Source of the DNA: Pseudarthrobacter sp. BIM B-2242 | GTDB lineage: Bacteria; Actinomycetota; Actinomycetes; Actinomycetales; Micrococcaceae | Direction: 5' to 3' | Assembly (NCBI RefSeq): GCF_014764445.1 | Contig: NZ_CP061721.1 | Location: forward strand, 3,844,001-3,908,000 | Length of the DNA stretch: 64,000 bases | Shown here: one piece after another, positions 33,516 through 42,002 of the stretch | Numbering within the stretch: the stretch's first letter is position 1 | Layout: every line of letters begins with the position of its first letter | Notes under the pieces: generated by a model | What the model was told of the DNA's origin: nothing | Databases searched by the model: none | Seen by the model: only the letters and a program-made list of their open reading frames with translations | Translations under genes and position numbers: made by a program

Positions 33516-35102
33516 TCAGTTCTGCTGCGGCTCTGCGTGGCCGTTGACCAGCCGGTGCACCTTCCAGGGATTGGCATCCTTCAGCGGCGCCGGAAGCAAC
33601 TCGTCAGGGAAGTTCTGGTACGAGACCGGCCTGAGGAACCTATCCACGGCCAAGGTTCCGACAGACGTGGTGCGGGAGTCGGACGTAGCCGGGTAGGGGC
33701 CGCCGTGAACCATGGCGTGCCCCACCTCCACTCCGGTGGGCCAGCCGTTGATGATGATCCTGCCAACCTTCCGTTCCAGGAACGGGATGAGTCTCGATGC
33801 GGCGTCATAGTCGTCGGCGTCGAGATGGAGGGAAGCCGTCAGTTGGCCTTCCAGGCGGGAAGTTGCCTCAATCAGGTCATCGGCGTCCTTGTAGCGCACA
33901 ATCAGGCTGGCCGCCCCAAAAATCTCCTCGTGGAGCGCCGCGTTGCGGGTGAAGACATCAAGGTTTGTCCCAAAGACAGCCGGGGCGGGGGCGTTTGCCG
34001 TCGTACCTGCCCGGCCCCGGGCAACCAGCTGCACATCATCGACGCCGGCAACAGAGTTGTACCCCTTATCCCACGAGGCAGCAATCCCCTGGCTGAGCAT
34101 TGTCTGGCCGGCCTGGCCGGCTACGGAGGAAGCGACGGCGGCGGCAAAACGGTCACCGGCCTCGCCCTCGGGCACGAACACCAGACCAGGCGACGTGCAC
34201 AATTGGCCCGAGCTTCCCGTCACAGAGGTGACGTACTGGGCGGCCAGGGCATCAAGATCGCCTGTGAGGGCCCCTGGCAGGACGTAGACCGGGTTGATGG
34301 AGGACATCTCCGCATAGACAGGAATGGGCTCGGGGCGTGCCGCGGCGGTGCGCATCAAAGCAGTGCCGCCGGCCCGGGACCCGGTGAATCCCACCGCTTT
34401 TATGGCGGGATCGGCAACAAGCGCCTGCCCGATGCTCGCACCGGAGCCGTAGACCAGGGAGAAAACGCCCGGGTGCAGTTCCAGGTCGCGGACGGCTTTC
34501 GCCACGGCATGCCCTACAAGCTCCGCCGTTCCCGGATGGGCATTGTGTGCCTTAACAACAACCGGGCAGCCGGCGGCGAGCGCGGAGGCGGTGTCCCCTC
34601 CCGCCACGGAGAATGCCAGCGGAAAGTTGCTGGCACCGAACACGGCCACAGGGCCCAGGGGGATCTGCCTCAGGCGGATGTCGGCGCGGGGCAGGGGTGC
34701 CCGTTCAGGGAGCGCCGGGTCTACCCGGACGCCGCGGAAGTCGCCCGTCCGGACCACGTTGGCAAAAAGGCGAAGCTGACCGACGGTGCGGGCACGTTCA
34801 CCGCGCAGACGTTCTGCTCCCAGTCCGGTCTCGGCGGAGGCACGGTTAATCAGTTCCTCGCCGACCGCGTCGATATTCTCTGCGATGGCTTCGAGGAAGC
34901 GCGCGTGGCGCTCGGGCTCCAGTGTGCTGAATGATTCGAAGGCGTCGGCGGCCGCATCTGTGGCTGCTTTCAGCTGGTCGTCGCTGACCAGCGTGTAGGC
35001 CGGCTCCAGCGCTTCGTTGGTGGCCGGGTTGATGCCGAAGGTGGAGCCGTTGGTGCCGGCCACCTCCGTCCCGGCGATGAGGGAGTTTCCGGTCAGTGTC
35101 AT
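33516..35102 (-). CDS. Aldehyde dehydrogenase of the 2,5-dioxopentanoate (alpha-ketoglutarate semialdehyde) type
   Basis: The 528-residue protein is of the ALDH superfamily and of the KGSADH-like branch: GPVAVFGASNFPLAFSVAGG, VVVKAHNAHPGTAELV, VGFTGSRAGGTALM, VYAEMSSINPVYVLPGAL with the general-base glutamate, SSGQLCTSPGLVFVPEG with the catalytic cysteine, and LHEEIFGAASLIVRY. The ATG at 35100-35102 matches the family start. It probably oxidises a semialdehyde made by the aldolase or by the flavin amine oxidase, to an acid that enters the citric acid cycle. Confidence 0.88.
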   Translation of the reverse strand: MTLTGNSLIAGTEVAGTNGSTFGINPATNEALEPAYTLVSDDQLKAATDAAADAFESFSTLEPERHARFLEAIAENIDAVGEELINRASAETGLGAERLRGERARTVGQLRLFANVVRTGDFRGVRVDPALPERAPLPRADIRLRQIPLGPVAVFGASNFPLAFSVAGGDTASALAAGCPVVVKAHNAHPGTAELVGHAVAKAVRDLELHPGVFSLVYGSGASIGQALVADPAIKAVGFTGSRAGGTALMRTAAARPEPIPVYAEMSSINPVYVLPGALTGDLDALAAQYVTSVTGSSGQLCTSPGLVFVPEGEAGDRFAAAVASSVAGQAGQTMLSQGIAASWDKGYNSVAGVDDVQLVARGRAGTTANAPAPAVFGTNLDVFTRNAALHEEIFGAASLIVRYKDADDLIEATSRLEGQLTASLHLDADDYDAASRLIPFLERKVGRIIINGWPTGVEVGHAMVHGGPYPATSDSRTTSVGTLAVDRFLRPVSYQNFPDELLPAPLKDANPWKVHRLVNGHAEPQQN

Positions 35103-35143
35103 GGTTGCGTCTCCTGGACGTAGTAAAAAGTGAATAGCTGGAC

Positions 35144-35560
35144 CTAGTTGCCTGCGCCCAGGTGCCAGATGCCGAGGGAAGAGAGAAGTTCCCGGGGGTC
35201 CCAGACCACCCATTCCTCAGCAATCTTTCCGTCCTCGAATCGAAGGAAAGACGCTCCCGTGACGGTGACGCTCCGCCCTGTGGCGGGAACGTCCATAAAA
35301 GAACCCCGGTGAGTGCCGTGGGTCTGCCAATGGATGGCTGCAGTCTCACCTTCCTCGATAATGTTCAGGATTTCCGTTGTTGTGTCCGGGAAGGCCACGT
35401 GCGTGGCTTCGATGGTCTTCCGCAGCTGCTCGACGTCTTCGGTGCCGGACTTCGAGTGGCGTACATAGCCTGGCGCGAGCAGCGCCTCGAAGACCGACAG
35501 GTCGCCGTCGCCCCAGGCGCCGTTCCAGGCTTTGAGGATCGATTCCTGCTTGGTGCTCAT
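35144..35560 (-). CDS. SnoaL-like / ester cyclase family protein
   Basis: The 138-residue protein has the NTF2-like alpha+beta fold of SnoaL-type proteins: LKAWNGAWGDGDLSVFEALLAPGYVRHS, FPDTTTEILNIIEEGETAAIHW, and FEDGKIAEEWVVWDPRELLSSLG. Members range from polyketide cyclases to small hydrolases and isomerases; the histidine/aspartate pattern does not settle which. It overlaps the flavin reductase gene upstream by 4 bases, so it is made together with it. In this operon a role in ring-opening or isomerisation of the monooxygenase product is possible. Confidence 0.78.
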   Translation of the reverse strand: MSTKQESILKAWNGAWGDGDLSVFEALLAPGYVRHSKSGTEDVEQLRKTIEATHVAFPDTTTEILNIIEEGETAAIHWQTHGTHRGSFMDVPATGRSVTVTGASFLRFEDGKIAEEWVVWDPRELLSSLGIWHLGAGN

Positions 35561-36108
35561 GATGCTGTCCTTACTGCTTCCGGTGCCGGGATTTCGATAG
35601 GAAGGTACTGGCCGAATTTGCCGCCCCGGAAAAGCAGGGCATCGCCGGTTCCTTCTTCCATGCTGGTCACTGCTCCGACCACCATGTAGTGGTCGCCCAC
35701 CACCACTTCCGCGGTGACGATGCAGTCGATATAAGCGGTGGCGCCGTCCAGGTGGGGTGTGCCAAGGGGCCCGGCAGTGCAGGGCAGGCCTTCAAACTTC
35801 TCCGGGCCCTTGCGGGAAAGGGAGCGGCAAATGCCGATCTGGTCATCCGCGAGGATGTTGGCGGTGAACTTCTGCAGCTTGCGCAGTTTCGGCCAGCTGG
35901 AGGAGGACTTGTCCACGCAGAACATCACCAGTGGAGGTTCCAGGGACAAGGACTGGAAGGTGCCCACCACCAGGCCGAGCTTCTCGTCATCGTCGTTGGT
36001 TCCTGTGATGGCTACGACGCCGGTGGGCAGCTTTCCGAGTATCTGGCGGTAGAACGCGGGGCTGATGTCCGCGGTGAGTGTATCGGCTGCTGCCGGGGTG
36101 ATGTCCAT
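35557..36108 (-). CDS. Flavin reductase family protein 1
   Basis: The 183-residue protein has the FMN-binding split-barrel fold of two-component flavin reductases: YRQILGKLPTGVVAITGTN, GLVVGTFQSLSLEPPLVMFC, SSSWPKLRKLQKFTANILAD and the C-terminal VVGDHYMVVGAVTSM. It would supply reduced FMN to the LLM monooxygenase three genes upstream. It overlaps the SnoaL gene by 4 bases. A second reductase is encoded directly before it; the two are related but clearly not copies of one another. Confidence 0.87.
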   Translation of the reverse strand: MDITPAAADTLTADISPAFYRQILGKLPTGVVAITGTNDDDEKLGLVVGTFQSLSLEPPLVMFCVDKSSSSWPKLRKLQKFTANILADDQIGICRSLSRKGPEKFEGLPCTAGPLGTPHLDGATAYIDCIVTAEVVVGDHYMVVGAVTSMEEGTGDALLFRGGKFGQYLPIEIPAPEAVRTAS

Positions 36109-36109
36109 G

Positions 36110-36649
36110 TCAATCTCCTTTGATCGATGAGGCCGGTGTGGCGCCGGGTTCGGCGAACCCGCCGAAGCGGCCGCCGTGGAAGATGAGGGGGCTGCCCTCG
36201 CCGGGGGTCATTTCCAGCACGCTGGCGATGACGATGAGATGGTCCCCGGCAACTATCTGCTGCTCGACGCGGCAGTCGAACCAGGCCAGCGAACCGTGGA
36301 TGTGCGGTGTACCCCAGAGGGACTCAGACCAGTTCACCGTGCCGAGTTTATCCGGGCCTTTGGCTGACAGTGCGCGGCAGACCTGCTGCTGGTCTTCGGC
36401 GAGCAAACTGACGCTGAACCGGTCGGCCGCGGCAATCTGCGGCCAGCTGGAGGACGTGTGCGTGACGCTGAAGGTGACCAGGGCCGGTTCCATGGACAGG
36501 GACGCGAACGTCCCAACGATCATCCCGTTCCGTGCCCCCGTGACGGGATTCGTGGAGCAGATGGCCGCTACGCCGGTGGGCAGGTGCCGCATCACGGCGC
36601 GGTAGTGGTCCGACGCGATGGGGCGGGCTTCCAGTGCCGGGGCGCTCAT
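36110..36649 (-). CDS. Flavin reductase family protein 2
   Basis: The 179-residue protein has the same fold and order of motifs as the next gene (YRAVMRHLPTGVAAICSTN, GMIVGTFASLSMEPALVTFS, SSSWPQIAAADRFSVSLLAE, VAGDHLIVIASVLEM). Its start overlaps the amine oxidase stop by 4 bases and it ends 1 base before reductase 1. Either both serve the LLM enzyme, or one has become an oxygenase-like partner. One reductase per monooxygenase is usual, so the pair is noteworthy. Confidence 0.87.
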   Translation of the reverse strand: MSAPALEARPIASDHYRAVMRHLPTGVAAICSTNPVTGARNGMIVGTFASLSMEPALVTFSVTHTSSSWPQIAAADRFSVSLLAEDQQQVCRALSAKGPDKLGTVNWSESLWGTPHIHGSLAWFDCRVEQQIVAGDHLIVIASVLEMTPGEGSPLIFHGGRFGGFAEPGATPASSIKGD

Positions 36650-37950
36650 GGCCGTACCTCCTTTAGTTCTGCGTGGATGGTGCGTCCGGCGCGGAGGGCG
36701 GACTCGATGGCGCCGTCGAAGAAGCCTGCCCAGATGTTGGCGGTGTCGCTGCTGGCGAAGTGCAGTGCGCCTTCGCTGGCCTGCTGTGCGGCATGGTACT
36801 TGGTGAGCTGGCCGGGGCGCTGGATCTGCCAGGTTTCCTCGGCGTAAGGATCTTCACCCCACTTGTGTCCGGTGACTTCGAGGACTTCCAGGTCATCCCG
36901 CCATACCCTGATGGCTTCCTTGACCTGCTCGATGTCGGTCACATCGATGCGGTTCGCATCGGCGCCGAAGCCGACCAGGACGGCGTCGTCGTCACCAATG
37001 AACTCGGTGCGGATCACGGAGAGCGGTTTGTCCTGGGCGGAGTAGGCGAAGAAGGGCTTGATCGGGCCCTTGACCCGGATCCATGCCTTGACGCCCTGGG
37101 ACGCGGTTTTTTCCCGGCTGGGGGCGAGCTTGCCCTCGGACAGGGCGGGCTGGACATCGAGTTTGTGCAGCACGTTCTGCGGCAGGGTGATGACCACCTT
37201 CGTAGCCCGGATGTCGTGGCCGGCACCGTAGGTGACGGTGGCGCCGTCGCTGTCGTGGCGGACGCTTGTCACGGGTGTGTTGAGGCGGATGTCCGCAGTG
37301 GTGTCCGCGGCGATGGCGTTGGCCAGCCCGTCGTTGCCGTTCTTCAGGCGGTAGATCGCCGAGGCCTCGTGCATCAGGTGCCAGTGGCCGGAGGATCCGG
37401 CGGTCCAGCGCAGGGCGTTGACGTAGGCGCACTGGTCCAGGGGCGCGTTGAAGTGGCCCACCCAGGCGGCCTCGTTCGCGTTCCGTTCGTCCTCGGAGAG
37501 GTCCAGCTTGTCCAGCATTTCCTGCAGGTTGTATTGGTCCACGTCGGCGAGGTTTTCCACGGTCAGGGGTGCATCGGGGCGGGGAAGCCACTTCGTGGTG
37601 TCTTCGAGCAGCCGCGTCATGCCGGGGTCGATCAGTTTCATGAAGTCGTCCAGGTTGCCGCGGCGCACCTCGTTGCCGGCCAGCCAGAAGGTTTCCTCGG
37701 AGCGCGGGCCGCGGGAGACCTCCAGGCCGTAGCTGGTCACCTCGGCCCAGACGTGGGGCTGGGTCCAGTGCAGCCAGTTGCCGCCGAGTTCGAGGTTCTG
37801 GCCCAGGCGGCGTTCGGTGTAGACGCGGCCGCCGATGCGGTCGCGGGCTTCCAGGACCACTACCTGGTGGCCCCGGTTGGTGAGTTCGCGGGCAGTGACG
37901 AGGCCTGCGAGACCGGCGCCGATGACGACGACGTCTGTTTGTTCAGTCAT
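36646..37950 (-). CDS. FAD-dependent amine oxidase (flavin monoamine oxidase family)
   Basis: The 434-residue protein begins with the dinucleotide motif VVVIGAGLAGLVTARELTNR, then LEARDRIGGRVYTE, and has ELGGNWLHW and the C-terminal FAD motif HFASSDTANIWAGFFDGAIESALRAG. It is of the family that contains putrescine oxidase, 6-hydroxynicotine oxidase and similar enzymes. It oxidises a C-N bond to an imine that hydrolyses to carbonyl plus amine. In this operon it would release ammonia or methylamine from the substrate or from its ring-opened form. It lies 35 bases after the LLM gene. Confidence 0.88.
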   Translation of the reverse strand: MTEQTDVVVIGAGLAGLVTARELTNRGHQVVVLEARDRIGGRVYTERRLGQNLELGGNWLHWTQPHVWAEVTSYGLEVSRGPRSEETFWLAGNEVRRGNLDDFMKLIDPGMTRLLEDTTKWLPRPDAPLTVENLADVDQYNLQEMLDKLDLSEDERNANEAAWVGHFNAPLDQCAYVNALRWTAGSSGHWHLMHEASAIYRLKNGNDGLANAIAADTTADIRLNTPVTSVRHDSDGATVTYGAGHDIRATKVVITLPQNVLHKLDVQPALSEGKLAPSREKTASQGVKAWIRVKGPIKPFFAYSAQDKPLSVIRTEFIGDDDAVLVGFGADANRIDVTDIEQVKEAIRVWRDDLEVLEVTGHKWGEDPYAEETWQIQRPGQLTKYHAAQQASEGALHFASSDTANIWAGFFDGAIESALRAGRTIHAELKEVRP

Positions 37951-37985
37951 GGTTGTCTCCGTTGTGATTTCTACGTCGTGAAGGG

Positions 37986-39383
37986 TCAGCGGGCCGCGGG
38001 GGCCAGCCGCGCGGTGCGGTGTTCAGTGGCGGGGTGCCCGTCCAGCGTGTACTTCTGGCCGAAGAACTTTTCGCGGAGGGTAACAGGCTCCTGGTCCTCG
38101 CCACGCGCGGGGGCAATGATGCCGTGAGCGCGGAGTTCCGGCAGGGCTAGTTCGATGAACTCTTCCCAGCCCCCGGGCTTGGTGATGTAGCTGAGGTTGA
38201 TACCGTCAATGTCGGCCTCGTCACGCCAGCGGCGCAGCTCGGCAGCGACCGTTGCCGGGGACCCGATGATCGTGGCGCCGGTGCCGCCGACAGCCAGGAA
38301 CTCGGCGATCTGACGCGGGGTCCAATCCCGGTCCGGGTCCGCCTTGGAGAACATGTCCACCATCGACTGACCCGCTTTGGTTCCAACCGACCGCAAGGGG
38401 GTATCGAGCTCGTATTCCGACATATCAATTCCGGTCCACCCGCTGAAGCGTGCCAGGATTCCATCGATCGGCGCGCTGTCCACGGCTTTCCGGTACTTCG
38501 CCTGGGCTTCTTCATCGGTGGGCGCAACCACCACGGTCAGTAGGATGACCACCTTGACGTCGCGGGGATCGCGGCCTGCATCCGCCACTGCCTGGCGCAA
38601 TTTCGCCACACTTCGCTTGGCACCCTCAACAGACGTGCTCTGAATAAAGACCGCTTCGGCGTGCTTTCCGCCAAACTCCATGCCCCTGGACGAAGAGCCG
38701 GCCTGGAACAGCACGGGAGTGCGCTGCGGAGAAGGTTCGCAGAGGTGAAAACCGGGGACCGTGAAGTGCTCTCCGGAGTGGTTGATCGAGTGCACCTTGG
38801 CGGGGTCGATGTAGGTGGCCGACTCGGCGTCCCGGACCACAGCGCCCTCTTCGAAAGAGCTTTCCCAGAGCTTGTAGACGACCTCCATGTACTCATCGGC
38901 GAGGTCGTAACGCTCTGCGGGGGTGAGCTGCTGCTGCTTTCCCAGGTTCCGGGCGGCCGCCTCGGAGTAGGAAGTGACAATGTTCCAGCCCACACGGCCG
39001 GAGGTGAGGTGGTCCAGCGAGCTGAACTTGCGGGCCAGCAGATACGGCGGCTCATACGTTGCCGAGACAGTGACCCCAAAGGTCAGGTGCTTGGTGACCG
39101 CGGCCATGCCGCTGATGAGCACCGTGGGGTCGTTGATCGGGAACTGGGCGGCGTCGCGCAGGGCGGCGTCGCCGTTACCACGGTAGACATCGTGGTAGCC
39201 GACGTTATCGGCGAAAAAGATGCCATCGAACCCGGCCTTTTCCAGCATCTGAGCGATACCGGTCCAGTACTGCAGATCCGTATAGCGGTAGCCCTGGTCG
39301 GCATCATTGCGCCAGGAGCCCGATGTCAGGTGGGCAGGTGCAAAAACATCGAAGGCAAAGAGGCTGAGAGGTTCATTTTTCAT
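37986..39383 (-). CDS. LLM-class FMNH2-dependent monooxygenase (NtaA/SnaA/DszA/DmoA family)
   Basis: The 465-residue luciferase-like protein has all landmarks of the NtaA-type group: AFDVFAPAHLTSGSWRNDAD, YTDLQYWTGIAQMLEKAGFD, FADNVGYHDVY, TSGRVGWNIVTSYSEAAARNLG, YIDPAKVHSINHSGEHFTVPG and PVLFQAGSSSRGMEFG. Known members oxygenate nitrilotriacetate, dimethyl sulfide, dibenzothiophene sulfone or N-heterocycles, using FMNH2 from a separate reductase. Two reductases follow in the operon. It is the first gene of the unit and its promoter bears an IclR-type operator. The substrate is not known; an N-heterocycle or N-substituted acid would fit the partner enzymes. Confidence 0.88.
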   Translation of the reverse strand: MKNEPLSLFAFDVFAPAHLTSGSWRNDADQGYRYTDLQYWTGIAQMLEKAGFDGIFFADNVGYHDVYRGNGDAALRDAAQFPINDPTVLISGMAAVTKHLTFGVTVSATYEPPYLLARKFSSLDHLTSGRVGWNIVTSYSEAAARNLGKQQQLTPAERYDLADEYMEVVYKLWESSFEEGAVVRDAESATYIDPAKVHSINHSGEHFTVPGFHLCEPSPQRTPVLFQAGSSSRGMEFGGKHAEAVFIQSTSVEGAKRSVAKLRQAVADAGRDPRDVKVVILLTVVVAPTDEEAQAKYRKAVDSAPIDGILARFSGWTGIDMSEYELDTPLRSVGTKAGQSMVDMFSKADPDRDWTPRQIAEFLAVGGTGATIIGSPATVAAELRRWRDEADIDGINLSYITKPGGWEEFIELALPELRAHGIIAPARGEDQEPVTLREKFFGQKYTLDGHPATEHRTARLAPAAR

Positions 39384-39448
39384 GGCAACAGTTCTTCCTT
39401 GGACTCGTGCCGAAACGTACGGACAATCCGATGTGGGTGTTCATATCT

Positions 39449-39492
39449 TGAACGCTGTGTTCAATTTAGAGTGTTGTGCACGTCACTGTCAA
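39449..39492 (-). promoter_or_regulatory. Candidate promoter and IclR-type operator of the LLM operon
   Basis: Read on the minus strand, TTGACA (39487-39492) and TAAATT (39463-39468) stand 18 bases apart as -35 and -10 boxes. The palindrome TGAACGCTGTGTTCA (39449-39463) follows directly, where a bound regulator would block initiation. The LLM ATG is 66 bases further on. Confidence 0.65.
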
Positions 39493-39544
39493 GAGGTTTA
39501 TCGCGGCGAAAGATGCCGATCTGGCCCTCCATTGACACCATGCC

Positions 39545-39558
39545 GTGACGTCTGTCAT
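39545..39558. promoter_or_regulatory. CRP/GlxR-type site between the LLM and aldolase genes
   Basis: GTGACGTCTGTCAT fits GTGA-N6-TCAY. It lies in the divergent gap and could serve the LLM operon, the aldolase gene or both. Confidence 0.55.
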
Positions 39559-39564
39559 ATTTTT

Positions 39565-39579
39565 TGAGCACCGCGTTCG
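39565..39579. promoter_or_regulatory. Degenerate IclR-type site upstream of the aldolase gene
   Basis: TGAGCACCGCGTTCG keeps 8 of 10 arm bases of the TGAAC-N5-GTTCA palindrome and has the right spacing. It is 115 bases before the aldolase start. Confidence 0.45.
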
Positions 39580-39693
39580 TTTAGGAACGTCCATCTGATT
39601 CGAGGACGGCTCCGCACCGAACTGCGCAGCAATCCCCGGCAGCCGCCCGGAGACGGCAGGCCCACACGACGTCACGCGACCCCGGAGCAAACA

Positions 39694-40488
39694 ATGAAGA
39701 TTTACGGTGACAGCGACCGCGATACCGGCCTATCAACACCACGATTGACAATCGACGACGGCGGCACCACCTTGGGCGCCTGGATCAGCTTCCGCGACCC
39801 CGCCGCTGTGGACGTCGTGGCGGCGGAGGCCTTTGACTGGATCTGCATCGACGGCCAGCACGGCGGCGCAGAAATCCATGAACTCCAGCAGTTGGTCGAG
39901 GCCGCCCACCTGTTCTCAGTGCCGTCCATGGTCCGCGTCCCCGGGCACGATCTGGGAGCTTTGGGCCGGGTCCTGGATTCGGGTGCCGGCGGCATCATCT
40001 TCCCCACCGTGGAGGATGCAGGCACAGCCCGAATATTGGTAGCGGCCTGCCGCTTCGCCCCTCGCGGCAAACGGAGCTACGGGCCAACCCGCCGCAGTCC
40101 CCGGTACCCCAAACCCACCCCGGGCAACCCGGCGGAAGACACACTCTGCATCCTGATGATTGAAACTGCAGAGGGCCTGGCCAATCTGGACAGCATCCTG
40201 GCCACACAGCCGGACGGGATTTTCGTTGGACCCTACGACCTGTCGCTCAGCCTCGGCATCACCTTGGAGGAGCTGACCGGCCAGGGCGAGGACGGGATCC
40301 TGGCCGATATTGCCCGTCGTGCCACGGCCGCCGGAGTCTCTCCGGGAATTTACACCGGGGAGGTGCCCCTCTCCGAAAAGATGCGGGCCCTCGGTTTCCG
40401 TTTTATGCCTGTCGCCTCGGATACAGGTCTGCTGGCAACGGCATCACGAAACGCCGTGTCAGCTGCCAAGCAGTTGACGGCGTACTGA
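39694..40488 (+). CDS. HpcH/HpaI-family aldolase
   Basis: The 264-residue TIM-barrel protein has TTLGAWISFRDPAAVDVVAA, FDWICIDGQHGG, a metal- and pyruvate-site MIETAEGL, and IFVGPYDLSLSLGI, all typical of class II pyruvate aldolases that split 4-hydroxy-2-oxo acids into pyruvate and an aldehyde. The invariant EHG-type motif is QHG here, a small deviation. It is transcribed divergently from the LLM operon and completes the hydratase-aldolase-dehydrogenase sequence of a lower pathway. The same family contains 2-dehydro-3-deoxyglucarate aldolases and malyl-CoA lyase relatives, so the substrate is open. Confidence 0.85.
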   Translation: MKIYGDSDRDTGLSTPRLTIDDGGTTLGAWISFRDPAAVDVVAAEAFDWICIDGQHGGAEIHELQQLVEAAHLFSVPSMVRVPGHDLGALGRVLDSGAGGIIFPTVEDAGTARILVAACRFAPRGKRSYGPTRRSPRYPKPTPGNPAEDTLCILMIETAEGLANLDSILATQPDGIFVGPYDLSLSLGITLEELTGQGEDGILADIARRATAAGVSPGIYTGEVPLSEKMRALGFRFMPVASDTGLLATASRNAVSAAKQLTAY

Positions 40489-40534
40489 CGGACGACGTAC
40501 TGGCAGGAATCAACTACGCCCCCTAAGAACTGAA

Positions 40535-40549
40535 TGAACACGGCATTCA
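40535..40549. promoter_or_regulatory. IclR-type operator in front of the IclR gene
   Basis: TGAACACGGCATTCA fits TGAAC-N5-RTTCA and lies 98 bases before the regulator start. A site in front of its own gene is what an autoregulated IclR protein would show. Confidence 0.6.
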
Positions 40550-40646
40550 ACTTCGGGACCTAAGATGGCACAAGGGTCCCTGTATGCCGTGCATCCAGTT
40601 ACGGGCAGAGGGCTCGCACCATAAGCCCCAACGAAACGGCGCAAAA

Positions 40647-41435
40647 ATGACTGACGCAGATACCGAAGAACTGACGCAGGAACCTACCGATCTGACCAAC
40701 AAATCGGTCATCAAAGCAGGCGTCCTCCTCAGGGAACTCGCCAGGCATCCGCGGGGAATCACCAATACCGAGCTTGCACAGGCCGCCGGGATGACCAGGC
40801 CCACCGCCTTCCGCCTGCTCCTGACTCTTGAGCAGATGGGCTTCGTTGACCGCGACGAGAACCTCTACAAGCTGGGCTTTGAGATCGCCCGCCTCGGCCG
40901 CCTGGCTGATCCCACCACGGGCCTGGCTGCGCGCATCCAGCCAATCCTGGATGACGTTGCTGCCGATCTCAATGAATCGGTCAGTTACGCCGTTGTTAAC
41001 GGTGATTTCGACTATGACCTCGTAGCGGAAGCCAGCAGTACCCGGATCCTCAACGTGCCGCAGCACTACGTTGGGAAAAAGTATCCCCTTCATGCCAGCG
41101 CCACCGGGAAAATCCTGCTCGCCGAGCACAGTGACGAGAAGATCGCCGAAGTACTGCCCGACGTGCTGGAAAGCTTCACGCGCCACACCATTACCCAGCG
41201 GAATGATTTGCTCCGGGAGATCCGGGACGTCAGAAAGCAGGGTTATGCCACGCTGGACAACGAACTCGAAGAGGGGCTCTTCACCGTGGGTTGCGGTGCA
41301 CGGGACGTCAAAGGACGGCTGACCGGCATCATCACGGCGAGCGGACCGGGCGAACGGCTGAGGACAGGCCGCCTGCCGGCAATTGTCGAGCGGCTGCGGC
41401 AGGCCGCCGAGGACATTTCAAAGACAGTCCTCTGA
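40647..41435 (+). CDS. IclR-family transcriptional regulator
   Basis: The 262-residue protein has an N-terminal winged helix (SVIKAGVLLRELARHPRGIT, then AGMTRPTAFRLLLTLEQMGFV) and the C-terminal IclR effector domain (YPLHASATGKILLAEHSDEK, GYATLDNELEEGLFTVGCGA). The ATG at 40647 begins the conserved part; an in-frame ATG at 40584 has no better ribosome site. It stands downstream of the aldolase gene and close to a TGAAC-N5-GTTCA site. IclR proteins bind just such palindromes, so it is the best candidate for the regulator of the eight sites scattered from 29974 to 45859. Confidence 0.88.
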   Translation: MTDADTEELTQEPTDLTNKSVIKAGVLLRELARHPRGITNTELAQAAGMTRPTAFRLLLTLEQMGFVDRDENLYKLGFEIARLGRLADPTTGLAARIQPILDDVAADLNESVSYAVVNGDFDYDLVAEASSTRILNVPQHYVGKKYPLHASATGKILLAEHSDEKIAEVLPDVLESFTRHTITQRNDLLREIRDVRKQGYATLDNELEEGLFTVGCGARDVKGRLTGIITASGPGERLRTGRLPAIVERLRQAAEDISKTVL

Positions 41436-41513
41436 TTCTGGCTGCCGCAGGCAGGTGCACGGTGCCGCTCCGCCACGCGCCGCCGTCGGACTCGCGCCGC
41501 TGAGAGTTCAGCA

Positions 41514-41998
41514 TTAGGCACGCCCCGCGGAAGGAACCAGGATGATCTTCCCGGTTGTCTGCCGGGACTCCAAGGCCGCGTGGGCGTTCAGCTGCTGCAG
41601 GTCGAAGGGCGGCACCTGTCCGGAGGCGCCGCCGAAAGGACCAGGGGCCGCGGATCCGCAGGGAATCCAGGGAACCTTCAAAGGTATCCTTGCCGACGCC
41701 GTCATAGACGACGTCGACTCCACCGCCGCCGGTCAGCGCCCGGACGCGTCCAGGTACTTCGCTGTAATCGAGGACGTGGTGGGTACCGGCCTTGCGGGCT
41801 TGTTCCGCCTTTTCCGGCGTCGAGGTCGTGGTGATGACAACAGCGCCGCGCCGCTTCAGCATCTGGATCAGCAGCAGGCCCACTCCCCCGGCCACCTCGT
41901 CCGAAACGCCATCCGGGACCCCGCAGCCTCGACACCGGGAACGAAGGGGTAGCTCGATGCGTAAACGCCCGAGCGCTGGTACGTCTCGGAGCTCCCGT
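41514..41998 (-). pseudogene. NADPH:quinone oxidoreductase-like remnant
   Basis: Pieces of a medium-chain quinone oxidoreductase are readable in different frames: TYQRSGVYASSYPFVPGVEA near 41920-41995, AGGVGLLLIQMLKRRGAVVI to TFEGSLDSLRIRG in the middle, and FGGASGQVPPFDL, ALESRQTTGKIILVP at the end (stop at 41514). About 80 residues are missing after the first piece and about 50 before the last. It is too damaged to work. It fills the gap between the IclR gene and the MFS transporter. Confidence 0.85.
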
Positions 41999-42002
41999 CG
42001 CC

